The notes: generated by a model not told the origin, from the letters alone. A stretch of 64,000 nt of DNA from an uncultured Clostridia bacterium (GCA_944380765.1 CALWIO010000001.1:152077-216076), one strand, 5' to 3'; counted from the first letter of the stretch, positions 8,894 through 17,705 are shown. Translations and numbers: made by a program.

Positions 8894-8952
8894 ACTTATT
8901 CCTCCGCTGATAAAAATAATCTTTTTCATACTTATTCCTCCGCTGATAAAAA
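8881..8952. repeat. Perfect 36-bp tandem duplication of a ribosome binding site and start codon
   Basis: Bases 8881-8916 and 8917-8952 are identical. Each unit holds GGAGGAATAAGT plus ATG and four codons (MKKI...), and 36 is a multiple of three, so both starts are in frame with the phospholipase gene. Confidence 0.95.
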
Positions 8953-8961
8953 TTTTATTTT

Positions 8962-8990
8962 AATATAGCAGTTCAATAAATTCTTGTCAA
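8962..8990 (-). promoter_or_regulatory. Sigma-A promoter of the phospholipase operon
   Basis: On the minus strand TTGACA and TATATT are separated by exactly 17 bases, immediately upstream of the duplicated start site. Confidence 0.7.
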
Positions 8991-8992
8991 TA

Positions 8993-9066
8993 ATCAATAC
9001 ATTTTTAAAAGCTTAATTTTCCGTTTTTACCTTTTAAAAGCAAAACGCCCGGCTTAAAAGCCGGGC
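8993..9066. repeat. 74-bp direct repeat, copy 2 (terminator of pckG)
   Basis: Second copy of the repeat at 7378-7451. Weaker similarity continues leftwards over about 20 further bases (both contain CAATAAA then TTGTCAA). This copy lies directly after the pckG stop and is probably the ancestral terminator. Confidence 0.95.
9030..9066 (-). terminator. Terminator of pckG
   Basis: Same GCCCGGCT/AGCCGGGC hairpin as in repeat copy 1, followed on the minus strand by GTTTTGCTTTT. It begins 21 bases after the pckG stop codon. Confidence 0.8.
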
Positions 9067-9086
9067 GAAAATTTTGGGGATTACGC

Positions 9087-10874
9087 TTATTTAAGGTTTG
9101 CTTTGAGAGTTTCAAGCTCCTCTTTAAGGGTTTCGGGAAGCTTATCGCCGAACTTCTGGTAGAACTCCTCGATTCCCTCGGCTTCCTTTGACCAGAGGGT
9201 CTTGTCAACATCAAGAATGCTTTCAAGGGATTCAAGCGAAACCTCGCCCTCAAGTCCCTCAATGTTGATGTCCTTAGCGTAGGGAAGATAGCCGATAGCT
9301 GTTTCCTGAGCGTCAACCTCGCCCTCGCAGCGCTTGATAATCCATTCAAGAACACGAAGGTTATCGCCGAATCCGGGCCACATAAAGTTGCCCTCATCAT
9401 CTTTTCTGAACCAGTTGACATTGAAAATCTTGGGAGCCTTATCGGGGTCAAGAGTTTTTCCGATGTCAATCCAGTGCTGCCAGTAGTCGCCCATATTGTA
9501 TCCGCAGAAGGGAAGCATAGCCATGGGGTCACGGCGTACAACGCCTACCGCGCCGGCTGCTGCCGCTGTGGTTTCGGAAGCCATAATCGAGCCTACGAAC
9601 ACGCCGTGGTTCCAGTCTCTTGACTGATATACCAGCGGAGCGAGCTTAGCGCGTCTGCCGCCGAATACAAAAGCGGAGATGGGAACACCTGCGGGATTTT
9701 CAAATTCGGAGCTGATGCAGGGGCAGTTTACAGCGGGAGCTGTGAAACGGGAGTTGGGATGAGCCAGGTTCTTGCCCTCGGCCTTCCACTCAACGCCGTT
9801 TGTCTTAATTCCTGTCCACTCCTCAGCGTTAACGGGCGGGTTCTTGTCAAGACCTTCCCACCAAACGGTGTTATCGTCAAGATTTCTCGCAACATTTGTG
9901 AAGATTGTGCCCTTCTTTGTTGAAGCGAGAGCGTTGGGGTTGGATTTATCGTTTGTTCCGGGAGCAACGCCGAAGAAGCCGTTTTCGGGGTTGATGGCGT
10001 AAAGTCTGCCGTCCTCGCCCTTGCGAATCCACGAAATATCGTCGCCTACGCACCAAACCTTATAGCCTTTCTTTCTGTATCCCTCGGGAGGAATAAGCAT
10101 GGCAAGGTTGGTTTTGCCGCAGGCTGACGGGAACGCCGCGCAGATATATTTAACTTCGCCTTTCGGGTTTTCAATGCCGAGAATGAGCATGTGCTCAGCC
10201 TGCCAGCCCTCGTTCTTGCCCTGATAGGAAGCGATACGAAGAGCAAAGCATTTTTTGCCGAGAAGAACATTTCCGCCGTAACCGGAGTTTACAGAAATAA
10301 TGGTGTTATCCTCGGGGAACTGGCAAATCCATCTCTTTTCGGGGTCGATGTCGCATTTGCAGTGAAGTCCGCGAACCCAGTCGTTGCTGTCGCCGAGAAC
10401 ATCAAGAACCTTCTTGCCTATACGGGTCATTATGGCCATATTGAGCACAACATAGATTGAGTCGGTAAGCTCAATGCCGATTTTGGCAAGCGGTGAACCG
10501 ACAGGACCCATTGAATAGGGAATTACATACATTGTTCTGCCCTTATATGAATCACGGGCAATATCATAAAGCATTTTATAGGCTTTTTCGGGGTCCATCC
10601 AGTGATTTGTGGGGCCGGCGTCCTCCTCTTTCTTTGAGCAGATAAGAGTTCTGTCCTCAACGCGGGCAACATCGGTCGGATGTGTTCTGTGATAATAGCA
10701 GCCGGGAAGAAGCTCCTCGTTGAGCTTAATGATTTCGCCGGTTGAGCACGCCTCCGCGCGGAGCGCTTCAAGCTGCTCCTCGCTTCCGTCAAGCCATACT
10801 ACCTTATCGGGCTTGACAAGTTCGATTTTCTCATCAATCCAGTCTAAGATACTCTTGTTTGTTGTGAGTGCCAT
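9087..10874 (-). CDS. pckG: GTP-dependent phosphoenolpyruvate carboxykinase
   Basis: A 595-residue cytoplasmic enzyme that interconverts oxaloacetate + GTP and PEP + GDP + CO2. The P-loop reads FPSACGKTN near residue 250, with the reactive cysteine that marks the GTP-type family; ATP-type enzymes have a GTGKT loop instead. Other family blocks are NSGYGGNVLLGKK, MLILGIENP and SRFTAPAVNCP. The ATG at 10874 has AAAGGAG upstream; a longer frame reaching 10934 lacks support. The leader contains two small hairpins. In an anaerobic fermenter the enzyme may run either towards PEP or towards oxaloacetate. The gene is probably monocistronic. Confidence 0.95.
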   Translation of the reverse strand: MALTTNKSILDWIDEKIELVKPDKVVWLDGSEEQLEALRAEACSTGEIIKLNEELLPGCYYHRTHPTDVARVEDRTLICSKKEEDAGPTNHWMDPEKAYKMLYDIARDSYKGRTMYVIPYSMGPVGSPLAKIGIELTDSIYVVLNMAIMTRIGKKVLDVLGDSNDWVRGLHCKCDIDPEKRWICQFPEDNTIISVNSGYGGNVLLGKKCFALRIASYQGKNEGWQAEHMLILGIENPKGEVKYICAAFPSACGKTNLAMLIPPEGYRKKGYKVWCVGDDISWIRKGEDGRLYAINPENGFFGVAPGTNDKSNPNALASTKKGTIFTNVARNLDDNTVWWEGLDKNPPVNAEEWTGIKTNGVEWKAEGKNLAHPNSRFTAPAVNCPCISSEFENPAGVPISAFVFGGRRAKLAPLVYQSRDWNHGVFVGSIMASETTAAAAGAVGVVRRDPMAMLPFCGYNMGDYWQHWIDIGKTLDPDKAPKIFNVNWFRKDDEGNFMWPGFGDNLRVLEWIIKRCEGEVDAQETAIGYLPYAKDINIEGLEGEVSLESLESILDVDKTLWSKEAEGIEEFYQKFGDKLPETLKEELETLKANLK

Positions 10875-10948
10875 AATACTAACTCCTTTTATTATTTTTC
10901 GGTATTCCGAAAGATTTATGTTTTTACGCATCAACTGCGTTTTGAATA

Positions 10949-10977
10949 ATTATATATCAATTCCTGCAAATTTTCAA
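10949..10977 (-). promoter_or_regulatory. Sigma-A promoter of pckG
   Basis: TTGAAA and TATAAT are spaced by 17 bases on the minus strand. The predicted leader of about 70 bases contains the hairpins ACGCA/TGCGT and TTTCGG/CCGAAA before the AAAGGAG site. Confidence 0.65.
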
Positions 10978-11042
10978 TAGTTAAAATGTTAACAATTTAT
11001 CAATTTATTATTATGTTTCCCTGTATATATTAACAAAAGCCT

Positions 11043-12062
11043 TTAAAAACGCGGATTTTCACAAATATCGGCGGTCGCTTTCGCGTTAAGGGATAAATGA
11101 GCGAATCTCCGTTCTAAAAATTCATAATACCCCTGCGCGCCGACCATTGCGGCATTGTCGCCGCAAAGCGCCAAATCGGGCATATACAGCTTATAGCCGC
11201 GCTTTTTTGAAAGCTCTGACACTCTTGCGCGCAGAACGGAATTTGCCGAAACTCCGCCCGCGAGCACCAGAGTTTTTTCGCCGTACTGCTCCATAGCCTT
11301 TTCGGTATTGCCGCACAGCGAATCGGTGACCGCCTTTATAAACGAGGCTCCCACATCGGCTGTATTTAGCTGTTCCCCTTTCTGAGAGGCGTTATGCACA
11401 AGATTTATAACCGAGGTTTTAAGTCCCGAAAAGCTGAAATCCAAAGGGCTTCCCTCAACATGGGGGTGAGGAAAGGCGTATTTTTGGCTGTCGCCGTTTT
11501 GAGAAGCCTTATCGAGATTTACTCCGCCGGGATAGGGAAGCCCGAGAGTTCTGGCGGCTTTATCCATAGCTTCGCCTGCCGCGTCGTCACGGGTTTTGCC
11601 GACTACCTCAAAGTCGGTATAGCTCTTTACCCGGCAAAGCAGGGTATTGCCGCCGGACACCACAAGGCACATAAAGGGCGGTTTTAAATCCGGGTGAGTT
11701 ATGTAGTTAGCGGCTATATGGGAGCGCAGATGGTGTACGGGTATGAGCGGCTTGTTTACGGCAAGCGCCGTTCCCTTGGCGTAATTTACGCCCACAAGCA
11801 AGGCGCCGATAAGTCCCGGCGCGTAGGTGACCGCCACGGCGTCCACCTCACCGGCGGCGAGTCCCGCGTCGGAAAGAGCTTTTTTGACCACGCCGGAGAT
11901 ATTCTCGGTATGCAGGCGCGAAGCTATTTCGGGAACAACCCCTCCGAATATCTTATGCTTTTCGATTTGCGTTGACACAACATTTGACAAAACACGGCGT
12001 CCGTCCTCAACAACAGCCGCCGCCGTTTCATCACACGAACTTTCAATAGCGAGTATTTTCAT
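11043..12062 (-). CDS. tsaD: tRNA N6-adenosine threonylcarbamoyltransferase TsaD
   Basis: 339 residues, the usual length. TsaD transfers threonylcarbamoyl from the adenylate to A37 of ANN-decoding tRNAs, working with TsaB and TsaE. The ASKHA-fold start ILAIESSCDETAAAVV, the metal-binding VHHLRSHIAANY histidines, and VSGGNTLL and LAGGVSANSVLR are clear. The ATG at 12062 follows the fusion gene's TAA by one base, so translation is coupled. The tsaB and tsaE partners are not in this window. No terminator is visible before the pckG promoter. Confidence 0.96.
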   Translation of the reverse strand: MKILAIESSCDETAAAVVEDGRRVLSNVVSTQIEKHKIFGGVVPEIASRLHTENISGVVKKALSDAGLAAGEVDAVAVTYAPGLIGALLVGVNYAKGTALAVNKPLIPVHHLRSHIAANYITHPDLKPPFMCLVVSGGNTLLCRVKSYTDFEVVGKTRDDAAGEAMDKAARTLGLPYPGGVNLDKASQNGDSQKYAFPHPHVEGSPLDFSFSGLKTSVINLVHNASQKGEQLNTADVGASFIKAVTDSLCGNTEKAMEQYGEKTLVLAGGVSANSVLRARVSELSKKRGYKLYMPDLALCGDNAAMVGAQGYYEFLERRFAHLSLNAKATADICENPRF

Positions 12063-12063
12063 A

Positions 12064-12927
12064 TTATCTTTCCCTCGGATAAAAGGTATAAATAAGGGCG
12101 TCCTCCTTGGGCGAAGTATAAAAATCCTTTCTTTCGCCCATCTGTTTAAATCCGCAGCCCTCATAAAGGCTTACAGCCGCCGAATTGCTCCTGCGCACTT
12201 CCAGCGTGACAAAAGCCGCGTTTTCAAAACGGCTTTGAAGTATCAGGCTTTTTAAAAGCCTTCTGCCGAAACCGCGCCTCCGGTGTTTTTCGCTTACCGC
12301 CACATTGGTTATATAGACCTCGCCGCAGATATTGTTGGCGCCTATATAGCCGTAAAGCTCGCCGCCGTTTTTAAGCGTATAAAACCGGGCGGTGGGATTT
12401 GAAAGCTCTTCTCTGAGGGAATTTTCGCTCCACGGAACAGAAAAGCACTCTTTTTCAAGCGAGGCTACCGCCTCAATATCCTTTTCTCCCATTTTACGCA
12501 CTACGGGAAGCTCCCCGGCTTTTTTGGCTATGCCGGGAATCTGCTCCTCAATCAAATCGCAGCAGCGCTCGTAAACTTCAAGGCTCTGCATAAAGGGGTC
12601 GTTCACCCCGAGCACGGCAAGCTGCGACTCGTCGCAGTATCTTGCGAGAACCTTAGCGTGCGTTTCGCTCATACACACAAACAAATCCCCGTTTAAAAGT
12701 ATTTCGGGATTGATTACCCGCGCGCGGTGATTTGAAATATCTATTCCTCTTTTTTGCAGCGCGAGCACGGAGTTTATGCTCGCCGGGTCGCCGGTCATAG
12801 CCGATGTTCCGCAGCTTGAAACCGACATTCCCTCAATTTTATTATCCTCAATATATTTTCTGAACAGCCCCTCAGCCATCGGGCTTCGGCAGGTATTGCC
12901 GCTGCATACAAAAACTATATTTTTCAT
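12064..12927 (-). CDS. Fusion: LMW protein-tyrosine phosphatase + RimI-type N-acetyltransferase
   Basis: A single 287-residue frame joins two enzymes. Residues 1 to about 140 are a low-molecular-weight tyrosine/arginine phosphatase (VCSGNTCRSPMAEG, with C8 and R14 as the catalytic loop, and NDPF with the general-acid aspartate). From about residue 147 a GNAT domain follows, with the acetyl-CoA loop RRRGFGRRLL and YEGCGFKQMG; RimI acetylates ribosomal protein S18. The ATG at 12927 is four bases after the polA stop and uses AAAAGG inside the end of polA; an upstream in-frame start at 12948 would overlap polA. The next gene is tsaD, as is common for rimI. The phosphatase part is the unexpected addition. 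Confidence 0.9.
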   Translation of the reverse strand: MKNIVFVCSGNTCRSPMAEGLFRKYIEDNKIEGMSVSSCGTSAMTGDPASINSVLALQKRGIDISNHRARVINPEILLNGDLFVCMSETHAKVLARYCDESQLAVLGVNDPFMQSLEVYERCCDLIEEQIPGIAKKAGELPVVRKMGEKDIEAVASLEKECFSVPWSENSLREELSNPTARFYTLKNGGELYGYIGANNICGEVYITNVAVSEKHRRRGFGRRLLKSLILQSRFENAAFVTLEVRRSNSAAVSLYEGCGFKQMGERKDFYTSPKEDALIYTFYPRER

Positions 12928-12931
12928 CGTA

Positions 12932-15511
12932 TCAACCTTTTGCGTCATACCAGGTTTTGCCCGTATTCACATCGGCAAGCAGTTTAACCTTCATAACGCA
13001 AGCGTTTTCCATTTCCTCCTTCAAGATTTCCGCGGCGCGCGCGGCTTCCTCCTCCGGCGCCTCCACTATAAGCTCATCGTGCACCTGCAAAATAAGCCTT
13101 GAACGCATTTTTTCGGCTCTGAGCCTGTTATAGACGCGCACCATGGCGATTTTTATTATATCCGCCGCCGTACCCTGAATAGGCATATTGCGCGCCACAC
13201 GCTCGCCGAACGCGCGCAGCATTCCGTTTGAGGAAGTAAGCTCCGGCAGGTATCTGCGGCGTCCCCACAGCGTGCTGACATAGCCGTTTTTCTTGGCTTC
13301 GGCGACGACATTTTCCATATACTTCTCGACTCCCCCGTAATGGCGGAGATAGCCTTTTATATACTCGTCCGCCTCCTTGCGGGTAACGCCTATATCCTTT
13401 GCGAGTGAAAAAGCGCCTATTCCGTAAACTATTCCGAAGTTGACGGCTTTCGCGCGGCTTCGCATAAGCGGAGTTACCATTTGAACAGGCATATTGAACA
13501 CCTGCGAGGCGGTGACGGTATGAATATCAACGCCCTCATTGAAAGCCTTTATCATCTCGCCGTCATTCGCTATATGCGCCAGCACCCTAAGCTCAATCTG
13601 TGAATAATCGGCGTCCGCAAGCAGACAGCCCTCCCCTGCCACAAAAAAGCGGCGCATTTCCTTGCCTAATTCCTTGCGCACGGGGATATTCTGCAAATTA
13701 GGCTCGGTTGACGATATTCTGCCGGTTCTCGTTTCGGTCTGAATAAACGAGGAATGTATTCTGCCGTCCGGCCCTATTACCTTTAATAGCCCCTCGCAGT
13801 AAGTGGAATACAGCTTTGAGAGCGTTCTGTACCACAGTATTTTTTCGATTATCGGGTGCTCGTCGCTGAGGCTTTCAAGCACCTCGGCGTTGGTGGAGTA
13901 ACCGCTTTTTGTTTTTTTGCGCGCGGGAAGCCCGAGCTTTTCAAAAAGCACTGTTCCGAGCTGTTTGGGAGAGTTTATATTGAACTCTCCGCCCGCCATA
14001 TCATAAATTTCGCTTTGAACGCCTTTAAGCTCTTTGCTTATCTTTTCGGAAAATTCGGCTATGCCCTGCCTGTCCGCCATAAAGCCTATATGCTCCATTG
14101 ACGCGAGCACCTCAGCAAGGGGCATTTCGACTTCATATAGCAGATACTCCTGAGAGTTTGCCTCAATCATCAAAGCAAGCCGTCTTGCCGCGGCAGAGAG
14201 AGCCGCGCACTGTACCGCGGGCGGAAAGTCGGACTTGACCGCCGGCACGGGCACCTTATATTCCTCGCAGAGACGCGCAGGCTCGTAGCTGCCTGCCGAG
14301 GGGTTTAAAATATAGCCTGCCAGCGAGGTATCCATAGCCACAGAGTTTACCTCTATATTATTTAAAAAAGCGTATCTGTAAAGCAGTTTTGAATTGTCGG
14401 TATATATTTTAACGCCCGGATTTTCCAGCGCCGAAACCGCCATAGCGCGGCAGGCGTCATCGGACAAATCGGCTCGGTAAACAGCCGAATCCTGCAAAAA
14501 GCAGAAAACGGGAGCGCCGGCCTCTTTATAATCGGCGGTAATATAGGCTTTGCCAGATTTTTCAATGCTCTTTAAAAGCTCGCCGGGGGAAAACTCGGTT
14601 ACAAACTCCATTTCTTTTTCCGGTTGCGAACTGTAAACCGCGTTAGCCGAAAAATTCAGCTTTTCAATCAGCTTGAACATTTCAAGGTCGGCAAGCATTG
14701 CCCTTGCGGCAGGCTCGTCGGCGGTTTTCGGAACGGTATCTTCAAGAGTACAGCCGAGGGGCGCGTCCCTTACGATTGTTCCGAGCTTGTAGCTTAAAAA
14801 CGCCTTGTCCTTATCTGCACGCAGCTTATTTTTTACCGTTTCCTTAATTTCAAGGCTGTCGATATTTTCATAGATATACTCAACCGAGCCGTAAGTCTTT
14901 ATAAGCTCGCCGGCGGTTTTCGGCCCTATTCCGGCAACTCCCGGAATATTGTCGGAGCTGTCGCCCTGAAGCGCTTTGATATCAATCATCTGAGAGGGCG
15001 AAACCGAATACTCCTCAAAAAGTCTTACCTTGTCGTACACCTCGGTCTGCGTTCTGCCCATTTTGGTATGGGGAAGCAGCACCGTTACATTGTCGCTTAT
15101 AAGCTGGAACGAGTCCCTGTCGCCGGTGGCGATATAGCAGAAATCGCCGCTGCCGCACATTGCCGAAACGGTGCCGAGAACATCGTCCGCCTCATAACCC
15201 TCGACCTCGATTATTTTATAGCCCAGCGCTGTCAGAAGCTCTTTGAGCACCGGAAGCTGCTCGGCAAGCTCGGGCGGCATTCCCTTGCGGTTAGCCTTAT
15301 AGCCCTCGTACATCTTATGCCGGAAAGTGGGCGCTTTAAGGTCAAAAGCCACCGCTACACCGTCGGGCGAAAGCTCCTCGCACAGTTTAAGAAAGATATT
15401 CATAAATCCGTAGATACCGTTGGTGTATCTGCCGTCCTTGGTGGTGAGCTGTTTAATGCCGTAAAAGGCACGGTTTAAAATGCTGTTTCCGTCAACCGCA
15501 AGAATTTTCAC
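12932..15511 (-). CDS. polA: DNA polymerase I
   Basis: 859 residues with the three-domain layout of Pol I. The N-terminal 5'-3' exonuclease/flap domain (ILAVDGNSILNRAFYG, GYEADDVLG, GDSSDNIPGV) is followed by a central 3'-5' exonuclease-like domain and a C-terminal polymerase (DADYSQIELRVLAH, RSRAKAVNFGIVYG, QVHDELIVE). The central domain lacks the DxE metal motif, so proofreading is probably absent, as in many Firmicutes. It acts in Okazaki fragment processing and repair. The GTG at 15511 is the best start, with GGAG eight bases upstream; another GTG at 15529 has none. It leads the polA-fusion-tsaD operon. Confidence 0.95.
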   Translation of the reverse strand: MKILAVDGNSILNRAFYGIKQLTTKDGRYTNGIYGFMNIFLKLCEELSPDGVAVAFDLKAPTFRHKMYEGYKANRKGMPPELAEQLPVLKELLTALGYKIIEVEGYEADDVLGTVSAMCGSGDFCYIATGDRDSFQLISDNVTVLLPHTKMGRTQTEVYDKVRLFEEYSVSPSQMIDIKALQGDSSDNIPGVAGIGPKTAGELIKTYGSVEYIYENIDSLEIKETVKNKLRADKDKAFLSYKLGTIVRDAPLGCTLEDTVPKTADEPAARAMLADLEMFKLIEKLNFSANAVYSSQPEKEMEFVTEFSPGELLKSIEKSGKAYITADYKEAGAPVFCFLQDSAVYRADLSDDACRAMAVSALENPGVKIYTDNSKLLYRYAFLNNIEVNSVAMDTSLAGYILNPSAGSYEPARLCEEYKVPVPAVKSDFPPAVQCAALSAAARRLALMIEANSQEYLLYEVEMPLAEVLASMEHIGFMADRQGIAEFSEKISKELKGVQSEIYDMAGGEFNINSPKQLGTVLFEKLGLPARKKTKSGYSTNAEVLESLSDEHPIIEKILWYRTLSKLYSTYCEGLLKVIGPDGRIHSSFIQTETRTGRISSTEPNLQNIPVRKELGKEMRRFFVAGEGCLLADADYSQIELRVLAHIANDGEMIKAFNEGVDIHTVTASQVFNMPVQMVTPLMRSRAKAVNFGIVYGIGAFSLAKDIGVTRKEADEYIKGYLRHYGGVEKYMENVVAEAKKNGYVSTLWGRRRYLPELTSSNGMLRAFGERVARNMPIQGTAADIIKIAMVRVYNRLRAEKMRSRLILQVHDELIVEAPEEEAARAAEILKEEMENACVMKVKLLADVNTGKTWYDAKG

Positions 15512-15551
15512 ACACAAAACTCCAAACACAAATAAAGTCAGATATAAAGAT

Positions 15552-15581
15552 ATTTTAACATATCAGGCGGCATATATGCAA
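15552..15581 (-). promoter_or_regulatory. Putative promoter of the polA operon
   Basis: TTGCAT and TAAAAT with an 18-base spacer on the minus strand, about 40 bases before the GTG start. Confidence 0.4.
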
Positions 15582-15601
15582 CTGTTTTTGCCGCTGAAAT
15601 G

Positions 15602-15631
15602 AAAAACGGGACCGCCTGTAAAGACGGTCCC
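15602..15631 (-). terminator. Terminator of the potABCD operon
   Basis: On the minus strand GGGACCG pairs with CGGTCCC and is followed by GTTTTTC, 17 bases after the potD stop codon. Confidence 0.75.
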
Positions 15632-15647
15632 GGCGTATCGGTAAAAA

Positions 15648-16880
15648 TTAAACCTCGTGGCGTTTCTGCATTTTCTTTTTGCGCACTACGGTGATAACAA
15701 TTACCGCAATCACAACGGCTATCACAGCCGCGAAAACCGCGTAGAACATCACCGAATTATCCTCGCTCTTGACTTCCAGGAAAAGTTCGTTCATATACTG
15801 AATGGTTTCGTCGGAAACATGGTGGAACTCCTGTGTTGTAAGGTCGGCCGTGGGATAAACCGCCTCGCTGTCGATAAGCGAGTAATCCTCATTTTCACGC
15901 ACCGCCTTATTGGGTGTGGCGTAATAAATATACTCGGCGTTGGCAAGGGCAACCTCCGGTTCAAGCATAAAGTTTATAAACGCCTCGGCGCCCTTTTTGT
16001 TCTCGCTTCCCTTGGGTATGCACATGGCGTCATAGAAAGTGTTGACGCCCTCTTCGGGGAACGCGAAGTCCAGGTCGGGATTGTTGGCTTTCATAAGCTC
16101 ATAGTCGCCCGCGTAATAGGTGGCAAGGGCATAATCGCCGCTCTCCATCTTATCAAAAACTTCGTCCATTACATATTCGGGTTTGACCGTTTTGCGCTGT
16201 TCCTTTAAAAGGTCAGCCGCGGCTTTCCAGTCTTCCTTGTTTTCGGTGTTGAAATCCTGACCGAGAAGCGCCTGAGCGATTGCGAAAGTGTCGCGCGGGT
16301 TATTGAACATAAGGACTCTGCCCTCGTACTGCTCGTCCCAGAGCACATCCCAGCTTGTGGGCTTCTCTTTAACATACTTTGTGTTGTATATGAGAATGGT
16401 TGTTCCCACATTGTAAATTACGCCGTAATCCTTAATCTGCTCTCCGCCCACCTCGGCGTTTACAAGATAACCGTACTGTTCGGCGTCAAAATATTTTTCA
16501 TAGTTGGGAATATTGGCATAGTCGAGCTTTTCAAGCATATTCTCGACCATAAGGCGCTCCACCATATAGTCTGACGGCACTATAACATCATAGCTTACGC
16601 CGCCGCCGGACAGCTTTGAGTACATATTTTCGTTGGACTCAAAGGTTGTGTAGTTTACATCACAGCCCGTAACTCGCTCAAATTCGAAGATTACATCAAG
16701 CTCCTCATCGTCAATATACTCGCCCCAGTTATACACATTCAGAGTTGTTCCCTGAAGCCCGAGTCCGGCATAATAGTCGAGAGTTTCCTGCGAAAAGATT
16801 TCCTCCTCGGCAAAAGCGGGCGTTACCGCCGAAAACATAAGCAGCAGTACGGCAACAGCCGCAGCAAAGAATTTTTTCAT
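15648..16880 (-). CDS. potD: Spermidine/putrescine-binding protein PotD, C-terminally membrane-anchored
   Basis: 410 residues. A signal peptide (cut after TPAFA) is followed by a periplasmic-type binding fold: LNVYNWGEYIDDE, DVIVPSDYMVERL and FINFMLEPEVALANAEY match the PotD/PotF family of polyamine receptors. Firmicute receptors are normally lipoproteins; this one has no lipobox cysteine. Instead a hydrophobic helix near residues 375-398 and a basic tail (RKKKMQKR) would anchor its C-terminus. The gene is last in potA-potB-potC-potD, 12 bases after potC. Choice of spermidine or putrescine cannot be read from the sequence. Confidence 0.9.
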   Translation of the reverse strand: MKKFFAAAVAVLLLMFSAVTPAFAEEEIFSQETLDYYAGLGLQGTTLNVYNWGEYIDDEELDVIFEFERVTGCDVNYTTFESNENMYSKLSGGGVSYDVIVPSDYMVERLMVENMLEKLDYANIPNYEKYFDAEQYGYLVNAEVGGEQIKDYGVIYNVGTTILIYNTKYVKEKPTSWDVLWDEQYEGRVLMFNNPRDTFAIAQALLGQDFNTENKEDWKAAADLLKEQRKTVKPEYVMDEVFDKMESGDYALATYYAGDYELMKANNPDLDFAFPEEGVNTFYDAMCIPKGSENKKGAEAFINFMLEPEVALANAEYIYYATPNKAVRENEDYSLIDSEAVYPTADLTTQEFHHVSDETIQYMNELFLEVKSEDNSVMFYAVFAAVIAVVIAVIVITVVRKKKMQKRHEV

Positions 16881-16892
16881 TTTTTATTCCCC

Positions 16893-17705
16893 CTATTTTG
16901 ATTTTTGTCTTTTATCCGATTTTGCCTGAGCTATATTCATAAGTATCAGCAATACGAACATAGCGGCAAAAATAAGAGTTGATAAAGCGTACATATCCGG
17001 CTTGACTCTTTTCTTTGTCATTGAGAAAATGTGTATAGGAAGCGTCTGGAAGTCCGGACCGTTGGTAAAGTAGCTTATAATAAAGTCGTCAAGCGAAAGG
17101 GTGAACGCCATAATCGCTCCGGCTGCAATACCCGGAAGAATAATGGGAAAAACCACTTTCATAAACGCTTTTACGGGGTGACAGCCCAAATCCTGAGCCG
17201 CCTCGTAAACCCGTATATCCATCTGCCGCAGTTTCGGCAGGACGGACAGGATTATATAGGGAAGCTGAAAGCTGACATGAGCTATAAGGATAGTGCCGAA
17301 GCCCAGTACATTTTTGCGGTTGAGCAAAGCGCCTGCGAAAACAAACAGCAGCATCATTGAAATACCGGTTACGATTTCCGGATTCATCATAGGTATATTG
17401 GTAACCGTCATAACCGAGGTTTTGGCGTATTTGTTTTTCATGGCGTTTATGCCCACAGCCGCGAGCGTGCCCATTACGGTTGAGACTACCGCCGACACAA
17501 CCGCGAGTATTACCGTATTTTTGAGCGCGTCCATAGTGGCTCTGTCCGAAAACAGGCGCTCGTACCATTGAAGCGAAAATCCGCTGAACACATAGGTGCT
17601 CTCGCTCCCGTTAAACGAGAAGACGGTCATTACCGCCATTGGCGCGTAAAGGAACACAAACACCAAAGCCATATATATTTTCGCCGCGGGAGATGTTTTG
17701 CTCAT
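16893..17705 (-). CDS. potC: Polyamine ABC transporter permease PotC
   Basis: A 270-residue inner-membrane permease with about six helices and the EAA loop (YEAAQDLGCHPVKAFMKVVFPIILPGI) that contacts the ATPase. FTLSLDDFIISYFT is the conserved PotC segment. Its start overlaps the potB stop by four bases, indicating translational coupling. It should pair with PotB to form the channel. Confidence 0.93.
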   Translation of the reverse strand: MSKTSPAAKIYMALVFVFLYAPMAVMTVFSFNGSESTYVFSGFSLQWYERLFSDRATMDALKNTVILAVVSAVVSTVMGTLAAVGINAMKNKYAKTSVMTVTNIPMMNPEIVTGISMMLLFVFAGALLNRKNVLGFGTILIAHVSFQLPYIILSVLPKLRQMDIRVYEAAQDLGCHPVKAFMKVVFPIILPGIAAGAIMAFTLSLDDFIISYFTNGPDFQTLPIHIFSMTKKRVKPDMYALSTLIFAAMFVLLILMNIAQAKSDKRQKSK

